Shown in pieces: positions 47,689 to 59,900 of a DNA stretch of 64,000 nt. How positions within the stretch are numbered: position 1 is the stretch's first letter; each line of letters begins with the position of its first letter. The stretch covers positions 558,001-622,000 of the forward strand of contig OX637637.1 of NCBI GenBank assembly GCA_951802195.1, written 5' to 3'. The notes beneath the pieces were generated by a model. The model searched no databases. It was not told the origin of the DNA and saw nothing but the letters and a program-made list of their open reading frames with translations. A program made the position numbers and the translations under genes. The stretch is from Tausonia pullulans. Its lineage: Eukaryota > Basidiomycota > Tremellomycetes > Cystofilobasidiales > Mrakiaceae.

Positions 47689-48304
47689 AAACAACAAAGG
47701 CAGCCAGAAGGGAGAGGAAGGGAGGAGCCACAAGATAAGAGGGATAGAGAGCGAGACCTAAGAGGCGAACGAGAAGATCGGGACTGGCCACATGGAGCGT
47801 CCGTCATGAAGGAAGAGGGGCGCCAGGATTCGTCGTTGCAGCTAGGCTGCTGCACGTGTGACAGAGGACGAAGGTTTGAAGCCAAATATATCCCTTCCAT
47901 ATATGCTACTGTTATATTGGAGTCAAAGTACTAACCATTTGGGGTATATAGACGCAGGCAGGGTTGAGAAGGGAGGTCACGGAGGAGGAGGAGGCGTGCA
48001 GCAATGTCAATGAAGATATCGGCTAATGGGGAGAATTGTTGGCTTTGCTTCGATGCTCCGGAGATAAGGTTGGTGAGAAATTATAAGACCCTCTTAAGTG
48101 GTCCTCGTAATGAATGAAGAATAGGCTGGCGGCGCTACAACGAGTGACAAGAAAACATCTCGATCTCATTATTCACGCGAACAGCAATCTCAAGAAGCTG
48201 TGCGGGCAAAATTGCGAGAAAAAAAAGCAAAAAGAAAAGGAAATAAATCTAGTAAATGAAGAATCAAGAATGAAGGGCTAATGAATGTGGAGGGAGGGGT
48301 TGCT

Positions 48305-51300
48305 CTACGACTTGTACAAAGGCCGAATCTTGAACAGCCTGGATCGTACCATAGGAATGAAAGCCACAGGATCTCAGCCACACAGACTCCGGGTTGATAT
48401 TAGGCGGAGCTACGCACCAGATGAGAGCAAAGGAGGTGATGATACTGAAAAAGGAGAAGACGACGAAGATTCCTGAAAACGAGAGCCCGCAAAGTCAGAT
48501 ACACGTTCTCGGTTGTCGGCGCTTGAGCAAGAAAACGTTGACTAACCCCAATCTCTGAAGAGGACAAATAGTAACAAGTTGGAAAGTCAGCTCTAAACCG
48601 AGCAGCGCAGAGAACCGAAAAAAGAAAAAGCGACGTACCTCCACCTGCGGTGGTAGTCGTATCCAATGATGTCGAGGTAATCTTCTCCAGATGAGTATTG
48701 ACAGTAGCCACAGTCGCTCGTGGCATTGGCGTTGGAGAGGTATCCAACAGCTGTGGAAAGGAAGCTCGCAGCGTAGTCGCCGCAGGTCTGGCCTGCGAAA
48801 CGAAACCATGACCAAAAGGTCAGCCTCGCGGTCGAACGCTCTTGGAGGTGGGTAGTCAAGTCTTACCAGAAGGAGGTTGGAAGATGGTGAGCTCGTCCGA
48901 GGTGCAGGTGACCCGCTGAGGGGACACCTGGGCGCTCATAAATGAGCCGAAGGCCCACCGGAGAGGGGAGAGCCATGCGAAGAAATAGTGGAATGGCGAC
49001 GGAAGAGCGCCGTAGGGAACTGAGTGACAGAAGAAGAGAGGGGCGTTAGGAAATAAGTAGATTCTAAATGACCACTAGGAGACACTGACCGATTGAGAAA
49101 CTCATGGAATTCCACCTGATCGAAAGAGCGTAGGACAATCAGCATCCAAGTGGGATAATGTAAGAGAGAAAATCTCACAGATTCCAGACCAGACTAAGGA
49201 TGAAAGGGATCGACGTGCTAGAGGGAGAGACCGCACCGAGCATCTGAGGGTAGAAGATGAGGTTATTCACGCTCGGGCTTGGGAACGGAGGTTTAATTGA
49301 GCTTACGAGACCGAGGGTGACCCTGCATCATTTAAAGAATGGAGTTCAGCGAATGAAAAGGCGGTATGGAATCTGGGTGGCCGCTACGTACGTGAAAGGA
49401 ACGCAGGTCATCCAGATCAACCAACTTAATGCGCCGTTTGAAGCGGTGGATCTATTTGAGAATGTCGAAAAGATGTTAGATAATTAAACAGAGACAGTCG
49501 CTGAGACACATACGCACGTTAAATCCAAAGTCCAGAACGAGCATAAGAAGAGAATGGTGTAGGCGACGATCAAGATAGGGCATTCACTGGAACAAGATCG
49601 GTCAACAACTGGCCCTCTTGTGTCGGGATAGTTAAGTCAAAGTCAAACATACGTGAGGAGAAGACTGGTAGTGAGAGCCGGCCACGAGTAAATTCCGCTT
49701 CGCTCTCGGGCAACCTACAAGTGAAGGAGGTCAGAGGGAGATTTTATGGAGGAGGAGATGAAACGCGCACTCACGTAGATGGCGAGCTTAGCTTGGAAAT
49801 TGAAAGCAATATCGAGGGACACCGGTGCAATAACTTGGAAGACAACGAGGAGGAGTAGCACGCCGGACTGAATGCCCAGGAGAGTGTCCTTAACCTTGAA
49901 GCCGTCTGTACATCAAAACAAATGTCAGAATACCAGAAAACATAGCGGGGCAAATGAGTGTGGCGGAACTAGTCGCACAGAAGGAAACGAAGAGCTGGAG
50001 AAGGACAACGTTTCAGCAAGGTTAGCGAGAGGTGTTGATGGTCAAGCAACTCACTCCGAAGTATCCGCAAAGAGCCAACTTGGTCATGTAGTAGGGTCCG
50101 TCTCTCCATTGAGCCCGGAACTGACGGATGGACAGCTCTCGAACCTGCTCCATGAAGGAGGCCGCAAAAATGTTCGAGTCGCTGTCGGCATCGGCTGAGG
50201 GAGAAACACGTCCAGCCCTCGAAGACACCTCCGCAATGCGCTGATAGATATGCTGCGCCTCGGCGGATTCCCGCCACAGCCCAGCCCAGTCCTTTGAAGA
50301 TCCTCCGACGGGGGCAAAGGTGCTGATGAGATGCTCGGCCGGGTTGGCTTCGGGGGGGCAGGCATCACTGTTCCAGAAAGAATATCAGTTGGCGATCCTG
50401 ATAACGAGGACATACGACAGGACTGACCCTCTAGCAGCGAAGTAGCTAGGAAAAGAAACCATTAGCTTCGCTACGCGGGCTATGCAGCGCAGTGAAACGC
50501 GAGCTTACCTAGTGACCTCAGAAGCGTTCTCACCCGTCGGCCCAGCGTACACAGTCTTGCCTCCCGGGGCGAGAAGAACAACGTGATCGAACATGTCGAA
50601 GAGATCTCCAGCAGGCTGGTGAACTGGAGGGTTACAATCAGCCGCTGAACAAGCTGAGAAGCTCAGCCTCAGAGACGAACTGGTGCAAAGAACGCTCAAA
50701 CCACTGGCAGCAATCTTTTGGAGGAAGCGGACAATTTCATAAGCAGCTTGACTGTCGAGACCGGAAGTGGCTGTGGTAGCAAGATGGTAGAGTCGTCAGC
50801 ATTCAAAGAGATTGCCGTTAAGGCCAGAAGCGCTCCAGCAAACTCACGTTCGTCCAAGAACAGAAGGAAGTCCGGTCGAGCAGCAAGTTCAACTCCGATG
50901 GTAAGACGCTTTCGCTCCTCGACTCCAAGGCCTCCAACCTCCGGGGAACCAACGACAGCATCGGCAATGGACTCAAGTTCGAGGAGTCGGATGACCTCTT
51001 CTACTTGCCTACATGGAACGGGTCAATTGGGAAACCATGCCTGCCTGGAGTTAAGGGGAGCACTTACTCAAGCTTCTGCTCACGAGTCCAATGCTTGTCC
51101 TGCCGAAGCAAAGCGGAGAACTGGAGACACTCGCGGACACTGTCAGGAAGACATAGTCAGAATTTCAGCTTTGTTCCAAGAGCACGTATTAGCAGGGCCA
51201 CCCACGTCGAGAACGGCTCATGAACATCGCCTATCGAGGGTCGGACATCAGTTTCCTTGCTTCAGATGGAGGTAATTGGCCAACCACTTTACTCACCCTG

Positions 51301-54300
51301 TTGAACGAAACCAGTCTTGCGGCTGAACGATTTTCCGATGGGTTTGCCATCGATGAGCATCTCGCCTTCAATCACACCAGTGGTCTTGCGACCGGCGATA
51401 ACGTCCATGAGAGTGGTCTTGCCAGCACCTGATCAAGGGAGAAAGGTTGAGCTACATCCAGCCTCTGCGAAGGAGGCATGACATGCGGACCTGAGGCTCC
51501 CATGAGAGCCGTGAGCTTTCCGGGTTCGACGAGACCGGAGATGCCATCCTGAAAGTCATCGGTGCAAGGAAGTCAAGATATGTAGACACCGAGAGTAAAT
51601 TGGAACTCACCAAAAGGAGCTTGTCTTGGCCATCAACTTGCACAGTGTAACGAACGTCCTGTAAATTAAGTGTTAGGAAAGACCGAGAATGCGAAAAAGA
51701 ACAGATGGGCGAATCTGAAACTCGCCTTGAAGGTGAAGACGGGAGCACGAGACATGTCCTTGGCGACGGCCGCAGGACCCTCCTTCGCGTGCTGCCCGGC
51801 CTTCTCGTCCATGATCCGCTGAACGGCCTCCGAGTCATTCTGATCAAGTCCTTGGACGAGCTTTGCGCCCCGCTTGTAGAGCTTGACGGACGAAGAACCG
51901 GTGTCGCGGATGAGGAGGGTAGAGCCAATGATGACCGCGACGACGTAGATAACGTTCCTAGAGTAAAGGTTTCAGACAGGAAGTGATGGGAAGATAAAAG
52001 AGAGGAAGACTCACATGGCCCATAAGATACCGATGTTCATCCAGATACTGGAAGGGTTTATGCCATATTTTGTCATAATCTGGAGGGACCAATCAAGTCA
52101 GTCACGCGAAGGCGTCCAGACGCGCAGCACATTACTCACATAATCAGTTCCGGAAACAGTCGCAGAGCCAGCTGTCCCGCCCACGATGGTGCAGGCCTGG
52201 TAGGCAATGTCGCCGTAGCCCTGAAGGAGCAAGACGAGAGTCATTGGAGAATTCGACCCGGCATTACATGGCCAGAACACGCACAGTCCCAGTGGGAACC
52301 AGTTCAGCAGTACGGCACATGAGCGTCCTTGCGCGGAACTCGTTTCCAAGAAGGGCTTCGAAGGCGTAGGCGGCGGGAGAGATTCGGCGCATCCACGAGG
52401 ACCATCCGAGCTGGTTCGGGAGAGGAACGACGAATCCGGCCACGGTCAAGACGAACGAGAGAGTGAATCCTCCAAACCTGATACCGATGGAAAGGTTCGG
52501 GGACCAAGAGGCGATGGCGCGGTACATCTAAATGTGTCGAGTAACAGGATCAGTAAACGGCAGAAAGGTGACCCTTCTCTGCTCAAACTAGAGGCTCTGG
52601 CTAAAGGAGAAAACGATGTACGTTGGCGAGGCAGAAGTAGGTGCTGAAGACGATGAAGTAGAAGGTGAAGAAGTACTTGGCGCCCGAGTTGAGTCCGACG
52701 AGGAAGTAGAAAAGGCAACTGAACACTAGGCTAGAGATAAAGACGGATCGATACTCAGCGTATGCAGACAGGAAAAGACGTAACAAGACGTACGTAAGGA
52801 CCGCATAGACGGGAGCATCGAGGATGATTTGCACCTAAACAGGACGGATGTTAGCGCTGTATTGCGCTCGATTCGAGCGGAACGGCCTTGCGCACCAGAG
52901 TTTGCGCAGCCGGCTGGTAAAATCCAAGAGTCCTATGTTTGATGAGAAGAGGACGCGCAAGAATTGTAGAAGGAACCTAAACGAGTAACACCGTGAGCCA
53001 AGCAGAAAGAGCGAGAGAGAGTATGTCGTGCTTACCTCTCCGAATGCGAAAATAACGAAGTAGAGGACAACGAAAAAGCATGCGCCTGAGACCGCGTAGG
53101 ATCCGGAGGCATCGGTAGCTGGCTTGTAACCTAAGCGGGACACCAGGATAAACGATGTCAACGATGCTTTCATTGTCATCGACTTGGGTCCTTGTCCGCA
53201 AGACTTACAGATAGCTCCGATAAGAGTAGCTTGCAAGATATTGGATCCTGCGGAGCAGCAACTGGATTAGCATTCGTTAGCTCCGGGCCCAATGGAACAG
53301 AAACGGACCGAGTCGAACAATGAAGGTTGAAGGGTCGGCCTTGGTGAGCTGGTATTGCGAGCGAGTGAGCGTCCAGCACTGCTGGAAAAAGTTGACCTTG
53401 ACTGAAACGAAGAGGACAATCATCTGTTCAGGTTCGGAACAGCCTGTAAGAAAGCAGAAATTTCGACTGACATGCATTCGCTTTCCCTGTTCCAGGGGCC
53501 TTGCTCTCCTTTACTCCGCGGCGGAAGAGCTCGGCATCGTCCGAGGCAGAGTGGTGGGCCTTGCGATGGAGCCAAGCCCGATCAGCACCCAGGTACCACA
53601 GCCCGCGAGGAGATGATGCACACCTTGTACTCTGCAATCTCCTCCTGCAGACGAGCAAAATCGGGACTCTCGCGGAAGTACTGGGCCATTTCCTTGGGAG
53701 TCCTTGGGACCATCCCAGTATGATCTGGTCGGACAGTGCGCTCGTTGATGCTGGTGCAGCTCGTGAGGAAGTCCGGGGTGCTGCAAAAATGTTGTCACCA
53801 TGCAGAGCTTAAAAGTGAAGAGTGACGTATGCGAGTATACGTACGTCTGACGATGTTTCTTATGCCATCCCTGATTGATGAAGTACTTCTCGGCCATATC
53901 AGCGCGACCCTGGAAATACCATAGTCAGTGTCTCGCTCTCTGGGGTGAAATGGCGGAGACAGGGTCTCACGGAATAAACCATCTCTCCGTCGTAAAGAAC
54001 GATGACTCGGTCGAAGGAGGCATTGAACATCTCTTGCGATGCCTGATAGATAGATACGATCTGTGCACGGGCCCGTGGTCAGCTGAATGTCATTCGGTCT
54101 GTCATTTCCAAGAAAATGCACTCACGTTGGCCATGCCGGTAGATCGCGACAGCTCTTTCAGGACTTTCAGATACCAATCGGCCACGGCAGAACTGCAAAG
54201 CAGTGATCAAGCAGTAGAGCAGTCAGCAGTCAGCTGCTGCGGTGTATGCGTCGAAGACACGAGGGACCTACTCCAACCCTCGAATACTGTTGTCCCAGCA

Positions 54301-55566
54301 GACGACGGCCGCGTTCGTCGTGAGCATCTCCGAAAGACTGACCCTCTTCCTTTCGCCACCAGAGACACCGCGCACGTAAGCGTCGCCGACGAAGGTGCCA
54401 ATTGTATGCGGCATTCCGAAGGTGGCGAGCAGGCGATCCGTGTATTCTTTGATATAGGCGGACTTCTTCATCGGAGTTGCCAGGGTGTAAGGCTTCTTGA
54501 GAGCCTGTGAATACCGTTAGAGATCGGTCAATTAGCTTCGTCGCACAACTCGCAAGTAGAAGAAGAAAAGGGCAACTGGGGCGTACGAGTGCTTTGCCTA
54601 AGGTCTAGACGAGTGCAAGACTGTCAGATGTTGTTACTCCGGAAAGGGGGTCAGAACTAGGCGAACCTGTCCAACGTTGAGAAGAGGCTGATGGATATCT
54701 TCCTCCGCACTGCCAAGCGTCCGTCCGGGTCAGATTAGGTTCGGTCCTCTACAGCAGCACGAGTTAGACTCACTTGAAGACGATTTCGCCCTGGAAGAAT
54801 TTCTTCGCTTCCTTCGCATCGATGGAAGAGTAGTGAATCTCGCCCGTGCGGCCGACGAAGGGATCGGTGACGTTCGCGATACCTCGTACTGGAGAGCCCT
54901 CATAAGCAAGAAGAACTGTTGGGTAGGAATAAGGAGAGGGCCTAGAGTATCTACTCACACAATGTCGAACAGCCTGAACCCGGTCGACCCAAGACCAAGC
55001 ACGTCTGTCCAGCTGGAATCACTCCAGTGAAGTTGGCTAAGCCAAGAATGACAACATCAGCAGATAATTACGAGCAGCGCATGATTGAGCGGTGTGCTCG
55101 TACAGATCAAGGCGCGCTTTTTCCCGAACTTGAGGTTGAGGAGCTCTAAACCAGAATGGCAATTGATTAGTGAGGCGCCAAACCATCGAAAGGATAGAAA
55201 GACTCGCTTGCGACGAATCCGGGGAAGTGCCACATCTGCGTTGCCAACTCCACATCAGCCCGAGGAGCAGGATCAACAACCGAACAGCACGAAACTGACT
55301 TTGAGCATGGAGATCTCTAGGCCCTCGACGGTGGCACCCGTAGCTCCAGATCCGAAAATGGTCAGGTCCTCGAAGACAACACCAATCGAGTGGTGACCGC
55401 TATCGGGGAGGGGGATCGTGTTGGGCTCAGAGAAAGGGGCAGGTGCAACTTGCTCCTTGGAGAGAGCATGCTCGTTTGATTTGTTCTCCCGGCCGTCTCC
55501 AACGATGGTGGTGGCCGACGAGATAGTCGGGTATTCCGCTGGCCCTGGGATTTTGAGGTTTTCCAT
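48305..55566 (-). CDS. PDR-type (ABCG) full-length ABC transporter
   Basis: Plasma-membrane drug/lipid efflux pump of the pleiotropic drug resistance family, layout NBD1-TMD1-NBD2-TMD2, split by some 25-30 short introns, mostly 50-80 nt. Start at the ATG at 55566 ([12 protein letters not shown]). NBD1 has the PDR-specific Walker [11 protein letters not shown] (Cys in place of Lys, normal for this family), signature [10 protein letters not shown] and [13 protein letters not shown]2 has an ordinary Walker [14 protein letters not shown], signature [15 protein letters not shown] and LFLDE/PTSGLDSQ. Both membrane domains are readable, for example [20 protein letters not shown] and QVSPQRVTC. The last exon, 48338-48305, ends [10 protein letters not shown]. 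It looks intact. I did not resolve every exon, especially between 55,300 and 54,950. The nearest gene upstream is a Zn2Cys6 factor. Confidence 0.92.
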
Positions 55567-56945
55567 CCTAGAGGAGATGCAAGGAGAGGCGCGGTAGTAC
55601 TGGAAGAGGGACCTACAAGGGGTTATAGGAGAGAAGTGCGATGTTGTGGATGAGCGAAGACAACGAGGTTGAATGCGCGAAGGGCAATGAGTGATGGAAG
55701 GATGACATCCGCGGAAAGGCCACATCCGAGCCCGCCCGCCCGCGGTCACTCCACTGTTCGTATCGATCCACCTGACATTAGGACTGGCTGTCAGATCTTA
55801 CCTCATGTAGGTTTAATTGTAGAAGGGCAACAATGCTATCCGACCCTCCCGCGGATGCAGGGACACCGTTCGCTTTCGCTGAGTTTGTGCCACGGATGAA
55901 GCGAGCCGGCATGCAAGAGTGAGTATGTCAAGATCTAGCGGACTTGCCTCGACCCTACGCCTGGCCAACGCGGCACCAATAGCCTTTCCCTTGCTTGATC
56001 AGCATTCCCATTTCTTTATTTCTTTGTTGCCTCATCTGTCCCACACTCTTTGATTTCTAAACTTTCTCCTCACTCCCTTATTCTCATTACTCCCTTGTTC
56101 TCATCTCTCGTCCATAAAACGTTCATTTCATCGTAGATGTTGTTCTGCACTCTGGACCCGACAAATCTGCCCAAGACCCTTAAGCGAGCCCGTGTCACCT
56201 CCATCACTTCAGTTCCCTTTCATCACCCGCCATTGTTCTCAGTACACTTCGTCACCGACGTCCCTCTCCTCGCCCAATTTTCTCTGCCATCGACCCTTGG
56301 GCCGATCCTAACAGAGTACGTCAACCGACATGCAGGTTGGGTCCAATTCGTGCGTGAGCTTCACTCATCCTTAATCAGATAGAAGTTTGAGGAATGGAAC
56401 GAGACTGGATGCGAGATAGATATGCCAACAGTTTCCCCCCGTGTAGGATCGATTGCTTCGTGCGTAAAAAAATTCAGGTAGTCAGTGACGTCTGAGTTAC
56501 GAGAGATTCTCTACGAAAGGGATGCATGGAGATGAATTGAGCGAATGCAGAAGGGACGACCAAGTGGGTTCTGGGGATATGTAGGTCAACGCGACATGGT
56601 TGGTCAAGAAGCGTCATTCACCTGGCTGATTTGCTCCCTCGGGAAGCGGCGCGCGTCCGGCTCCTACCAAATTGAGTCAGTCTGATCGTCTGCATGAGAT
56701 CCGAAAGCTAAAGTTTGTCTTGATGTTAGTTTCGGATGTATTCGACCCAAAGGCAAAGCGCCTATGTCCTTCTTACAGGCTGGCGTCGACTCGAAGAAAC
56801 ATGATTGATGGAGCGAATGGCTCGTAGAAGCCTTAGTTCTCTGATTTCTTCTTTCCGGATTTCACACTCTGGTTAGAAGGATTATCGGCATCTTACTAGA
56901 ACCAGAACTCTTTCAAACCTCCTCTGTGAAATCCGCCGCCTCCTG
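55567..56945. other. Intergenic region upstream of the ABC transporter
   Basis: 1.4 kb between the transporter ATG and the transcription-factor stop. It contains repeat copy B near its middle. The rest is AT-richer than the window average with no supported gene. It must hold the transporter promoter. I found no clear CCGCGG-type PDR element, though degenerate sites cannot be excluded by eye. Confidence 0.5.
55995..56260 (+). repeat. Dispersed repeat, copy B (diverged)
   Basis: Plus-strand counterpart of the minus-strand segment at 46142-46525. The open frame 56137-56382 (MLFCTLDPTNLPKTLKRA...) overlaps the best-matching block and continues beyond it. The two copies lie on either side of the ABC transporter gene in opposite orientation, about 9.5 kb apart. 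Confidence 0.65.
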
Positions 56946-59900
56946 CTATGTACCCTCGCCCCATGCTGACCCTCGACCGTTGTACTGTGCCCAAGTATCG
57001 CTGTCAATCAAAGACCTAAGATCAGAAACCCTGTAGAGGGACCGCGGAGTCGAAAGAGACGATATACGCACGCGAATCCCTCAGGTGCATTCCCAAAGAA
57101 CACGTCCAGATCCATTGCCCCCGGCACTTCCTGACCGCCTTGCAACGCCCCAAACACCCCATCAAGAAAATTTCCGTCTCCCCAGCTACTTCCATCCCCA
57201 ACCCCGTCACCTGTTCTCAGAGGAGCTGGGCTGAAGGAGTCCCCCTCTCCAAACCTTTCTCCTCGAACGACCCCTTGGATCCGGGAGGATCCGAAGACGC
57301 CGCTGGACGAAGCAGGCGAATAAGAAAAGGATGAAATCGACCGATCATGCTGAGAGGGGGGGTTGGACGGGAAACCGAAGGAGACATTCGATGATCCCGC
57401 CTCGACTGAGGCGATAGATGGCGTCTGTGGGACCGAGGATGTGCTTGGCTGATAGAGCGACGAAACGAGATCGTTCCGAGACGCGTCGGGGACCTGCAAA
57501 TCACATCGGACCTATCAGGTTTGGCACGCACCCCCGCTGAGATCAAGCAGCAGGCTCTTACCGTCGTTTGGGTGCTTCCGGAGTTGATCGGAACTACTCC
57601 TCTAGGTGGAAGGCCTGCTAAATCGCCCGTAAAACCGGTAGGCAGAGGCGGGCCGAACGTGCTTAGCCCGGGCGATGCAGTGGCGAGATGACCAGCTTTA
57701 GAGAGATAAGATCACGAATCAAACGGATTAGCACGAACGGAAAGACCACCTACGTAAGGGAGAGACCCACCACCGGAAGAACTGGTCAGAGCGCACTGCC
57801 TTTGGCGCGGCGGCAGAGTAGATGGATGGTCGGGAACAAAACTCCTTGGACGGTAGGACGAGGCCTCCCGAATGATCTTCTCAGCTGCGATGGTGAAAGG
57901 TGAGGATGACTCAGAAGTAAACCCCGGAGATCCTGCCTCGACGTTATCATCGCGAGCGTGCTTGAGCGAGGCGGAGGGGGTGGGAAGCTTGACCGGAAGA
58001 TGAGACTCTAAGGAGAGCTGCACAAGGATATCCCTGTTTGTTTGATTGGCAGCAAGTAAGCTCTAAGCTCCCAGGCAGTTCTTGATGAGTACGAGCGACC
58101 TACTTGAGCTTCCCCGCCGGGAGCCAGAATTTCTCAGCGGCGTCCAGCAATGTAATGATCCGCTTTGCATCCTTCGTACTGCACCGTACTATGAGAGTCA
58201 GGCTGCCGTCTTCCCGTCAACGAGAGCATGATTGATATGGACCGACCTCATTTCGAAATCGCCCACTCCGGCCGTCGTCTTAACACCGACCCAGACGTTG
58301 ATGAGCAAGATGAAACCAAAAACTGATCGGACGATGGGCGGATGAGTATTCAGCTTCAACATGGAAGATGACCAGCGCGCTCACTCACTGAAAGCATGAG
58401 GAATAAGATGTAGCTGTATCGCGAAGACTTCTCCGCGCCTTCGCGCGGTCTCCAAGATATGGGTCCCACTCCGGGCGGCATTGATGCACATGGCGAGGGA
58501 GGGGAAACCAACTTGTGGGGACTTTGTGACCGAAGGTAGGAATGTCCGATGAACATGGATCTTCAAGCACGAGACAAGTAAGCGAAGCTGCCATGGGGGA
58601 AGGGGCAACAGAAGATGGACGAACCTGAATAGCGTAAAAAGTGCAGTAGAGCTGGACGGACTGGTGGAAAAAGTACATATTTTTGTGATGAGGGTCCCAC
58701 TTGAGGCTAGTTGCGGAGGTAAGGTTAGCAGAGAGGCGAGGCATTATGCGAAAGGGAACTAACTGGAGTGGAAGACGCGCAAGCCAGCCGTTTAACAAGC
58801 TATCAAGCTCAGAAACTACCGCTCGTTGATTCTCCGCAGTACTCAGACTGAGTCGGCTCTTGCTGATGGCAAACTGCACAGTCAAACGAAGAACTGTAAG
58901 CATGATCGTGAGCGGATAATGGATGGATTACTTACGACCGTTCTCAAGCAGTACCCAACGATTTTGTATAACCGAATGAGGGAGATGAAGCTTGAGATCT
59001 GACATGGCACGCCAGCGGGCTGCACGAAACATAGCGCCGGGTCTTCGTTTTCCCAAAACTCGTCGTCCACATCGAGTCTGATATAAATCTTGGGATAAGC
59101 CTCGTGCTTCAGCGTCTGAGAGGTAGTTATATTCACGGATACTCGACGTCGTGGCTGTTGGAATGGACGGTCAGCAAATGATATCATGCGAGAAGACTCC
59201 AGGACTCACTCTTCGTCGTGCAGGCCAACTGGGCGTCCAACAACTAAGCTCCGTTACGTCAGACTCATCCGCTTGGTTGGTTAGAGAATCGCGAGACACT
59301 AACATCCAGATGTGGCACGATCGAGGACGAATAGGCACCTGAAAAACGAGATGCAGGCTCAGACGAGCATTCCGAAGACATTGAGCACGCGTAAGAGCCG
59401 CTTACCAAAAAGCACGCTTAGCTAACTCGGCTTTGGCAGGAGGCATCTCTCGGATGATATGCTTCCGATGAAAGCCGGCATCCTGAAGTTTAGGTGATCA
59501 GGTCCTGGCGTCCTGGCGCTCCCTCTCGGAAATGAGGTACACACAATGGCAGCGCGAATGGCGATTCCTTTAGGGAGACGATGCCATCTCAAGTTAGCCT
59601 TCTATGCAAGCTTGCTGATGGGTTGCACATATTCTACCGAGCATGGTCCACATCGATCGAGGGTGGCTGCAACCTCCTTGGAAAGACGCAATGAGCTGAA
59701 CGAGAGAGTAAGAGGGGTTCGGCATTCTCCTTTCAAACACAACGAAGGATACCTACTATGATGGCTTGAAGCTCATAGAGCCTGCGCGAAAGACAGATTC
59801 CGTCAATCAAAGGGCCCGCAAAGGCGTCAAGCGATGCTCTCACCGGCAAGAATCGTGCCAGGATTTGACGATGCCGAAAAACGCATGGACGAATGGCCAC

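Larger units (their letters stand above)
45167..48304. other. 3.1-kb gene-poor stretch at the edge of the lower-GC segment
   Basis: Between RRP9 and the ABC transporter. It holds two weak coding candidates (45482-45805 and 47383-47688, listed separately), one copy of a dispersed repeat (46142-46525), and AT-rich DNA from 47880 to 48300. GC content drops visibly after about 45.9 kb. Confidence 0.5.

Noticed and set aside
54900-55000. Cys instead of Lys in the first Walker A motif of the ABC transporter as a sign of inactivation
   Set aside because: GRPGSGCST is the normal form of the first nucleotide-binding domain in fungal PDR transporters, with compensating features in the second.
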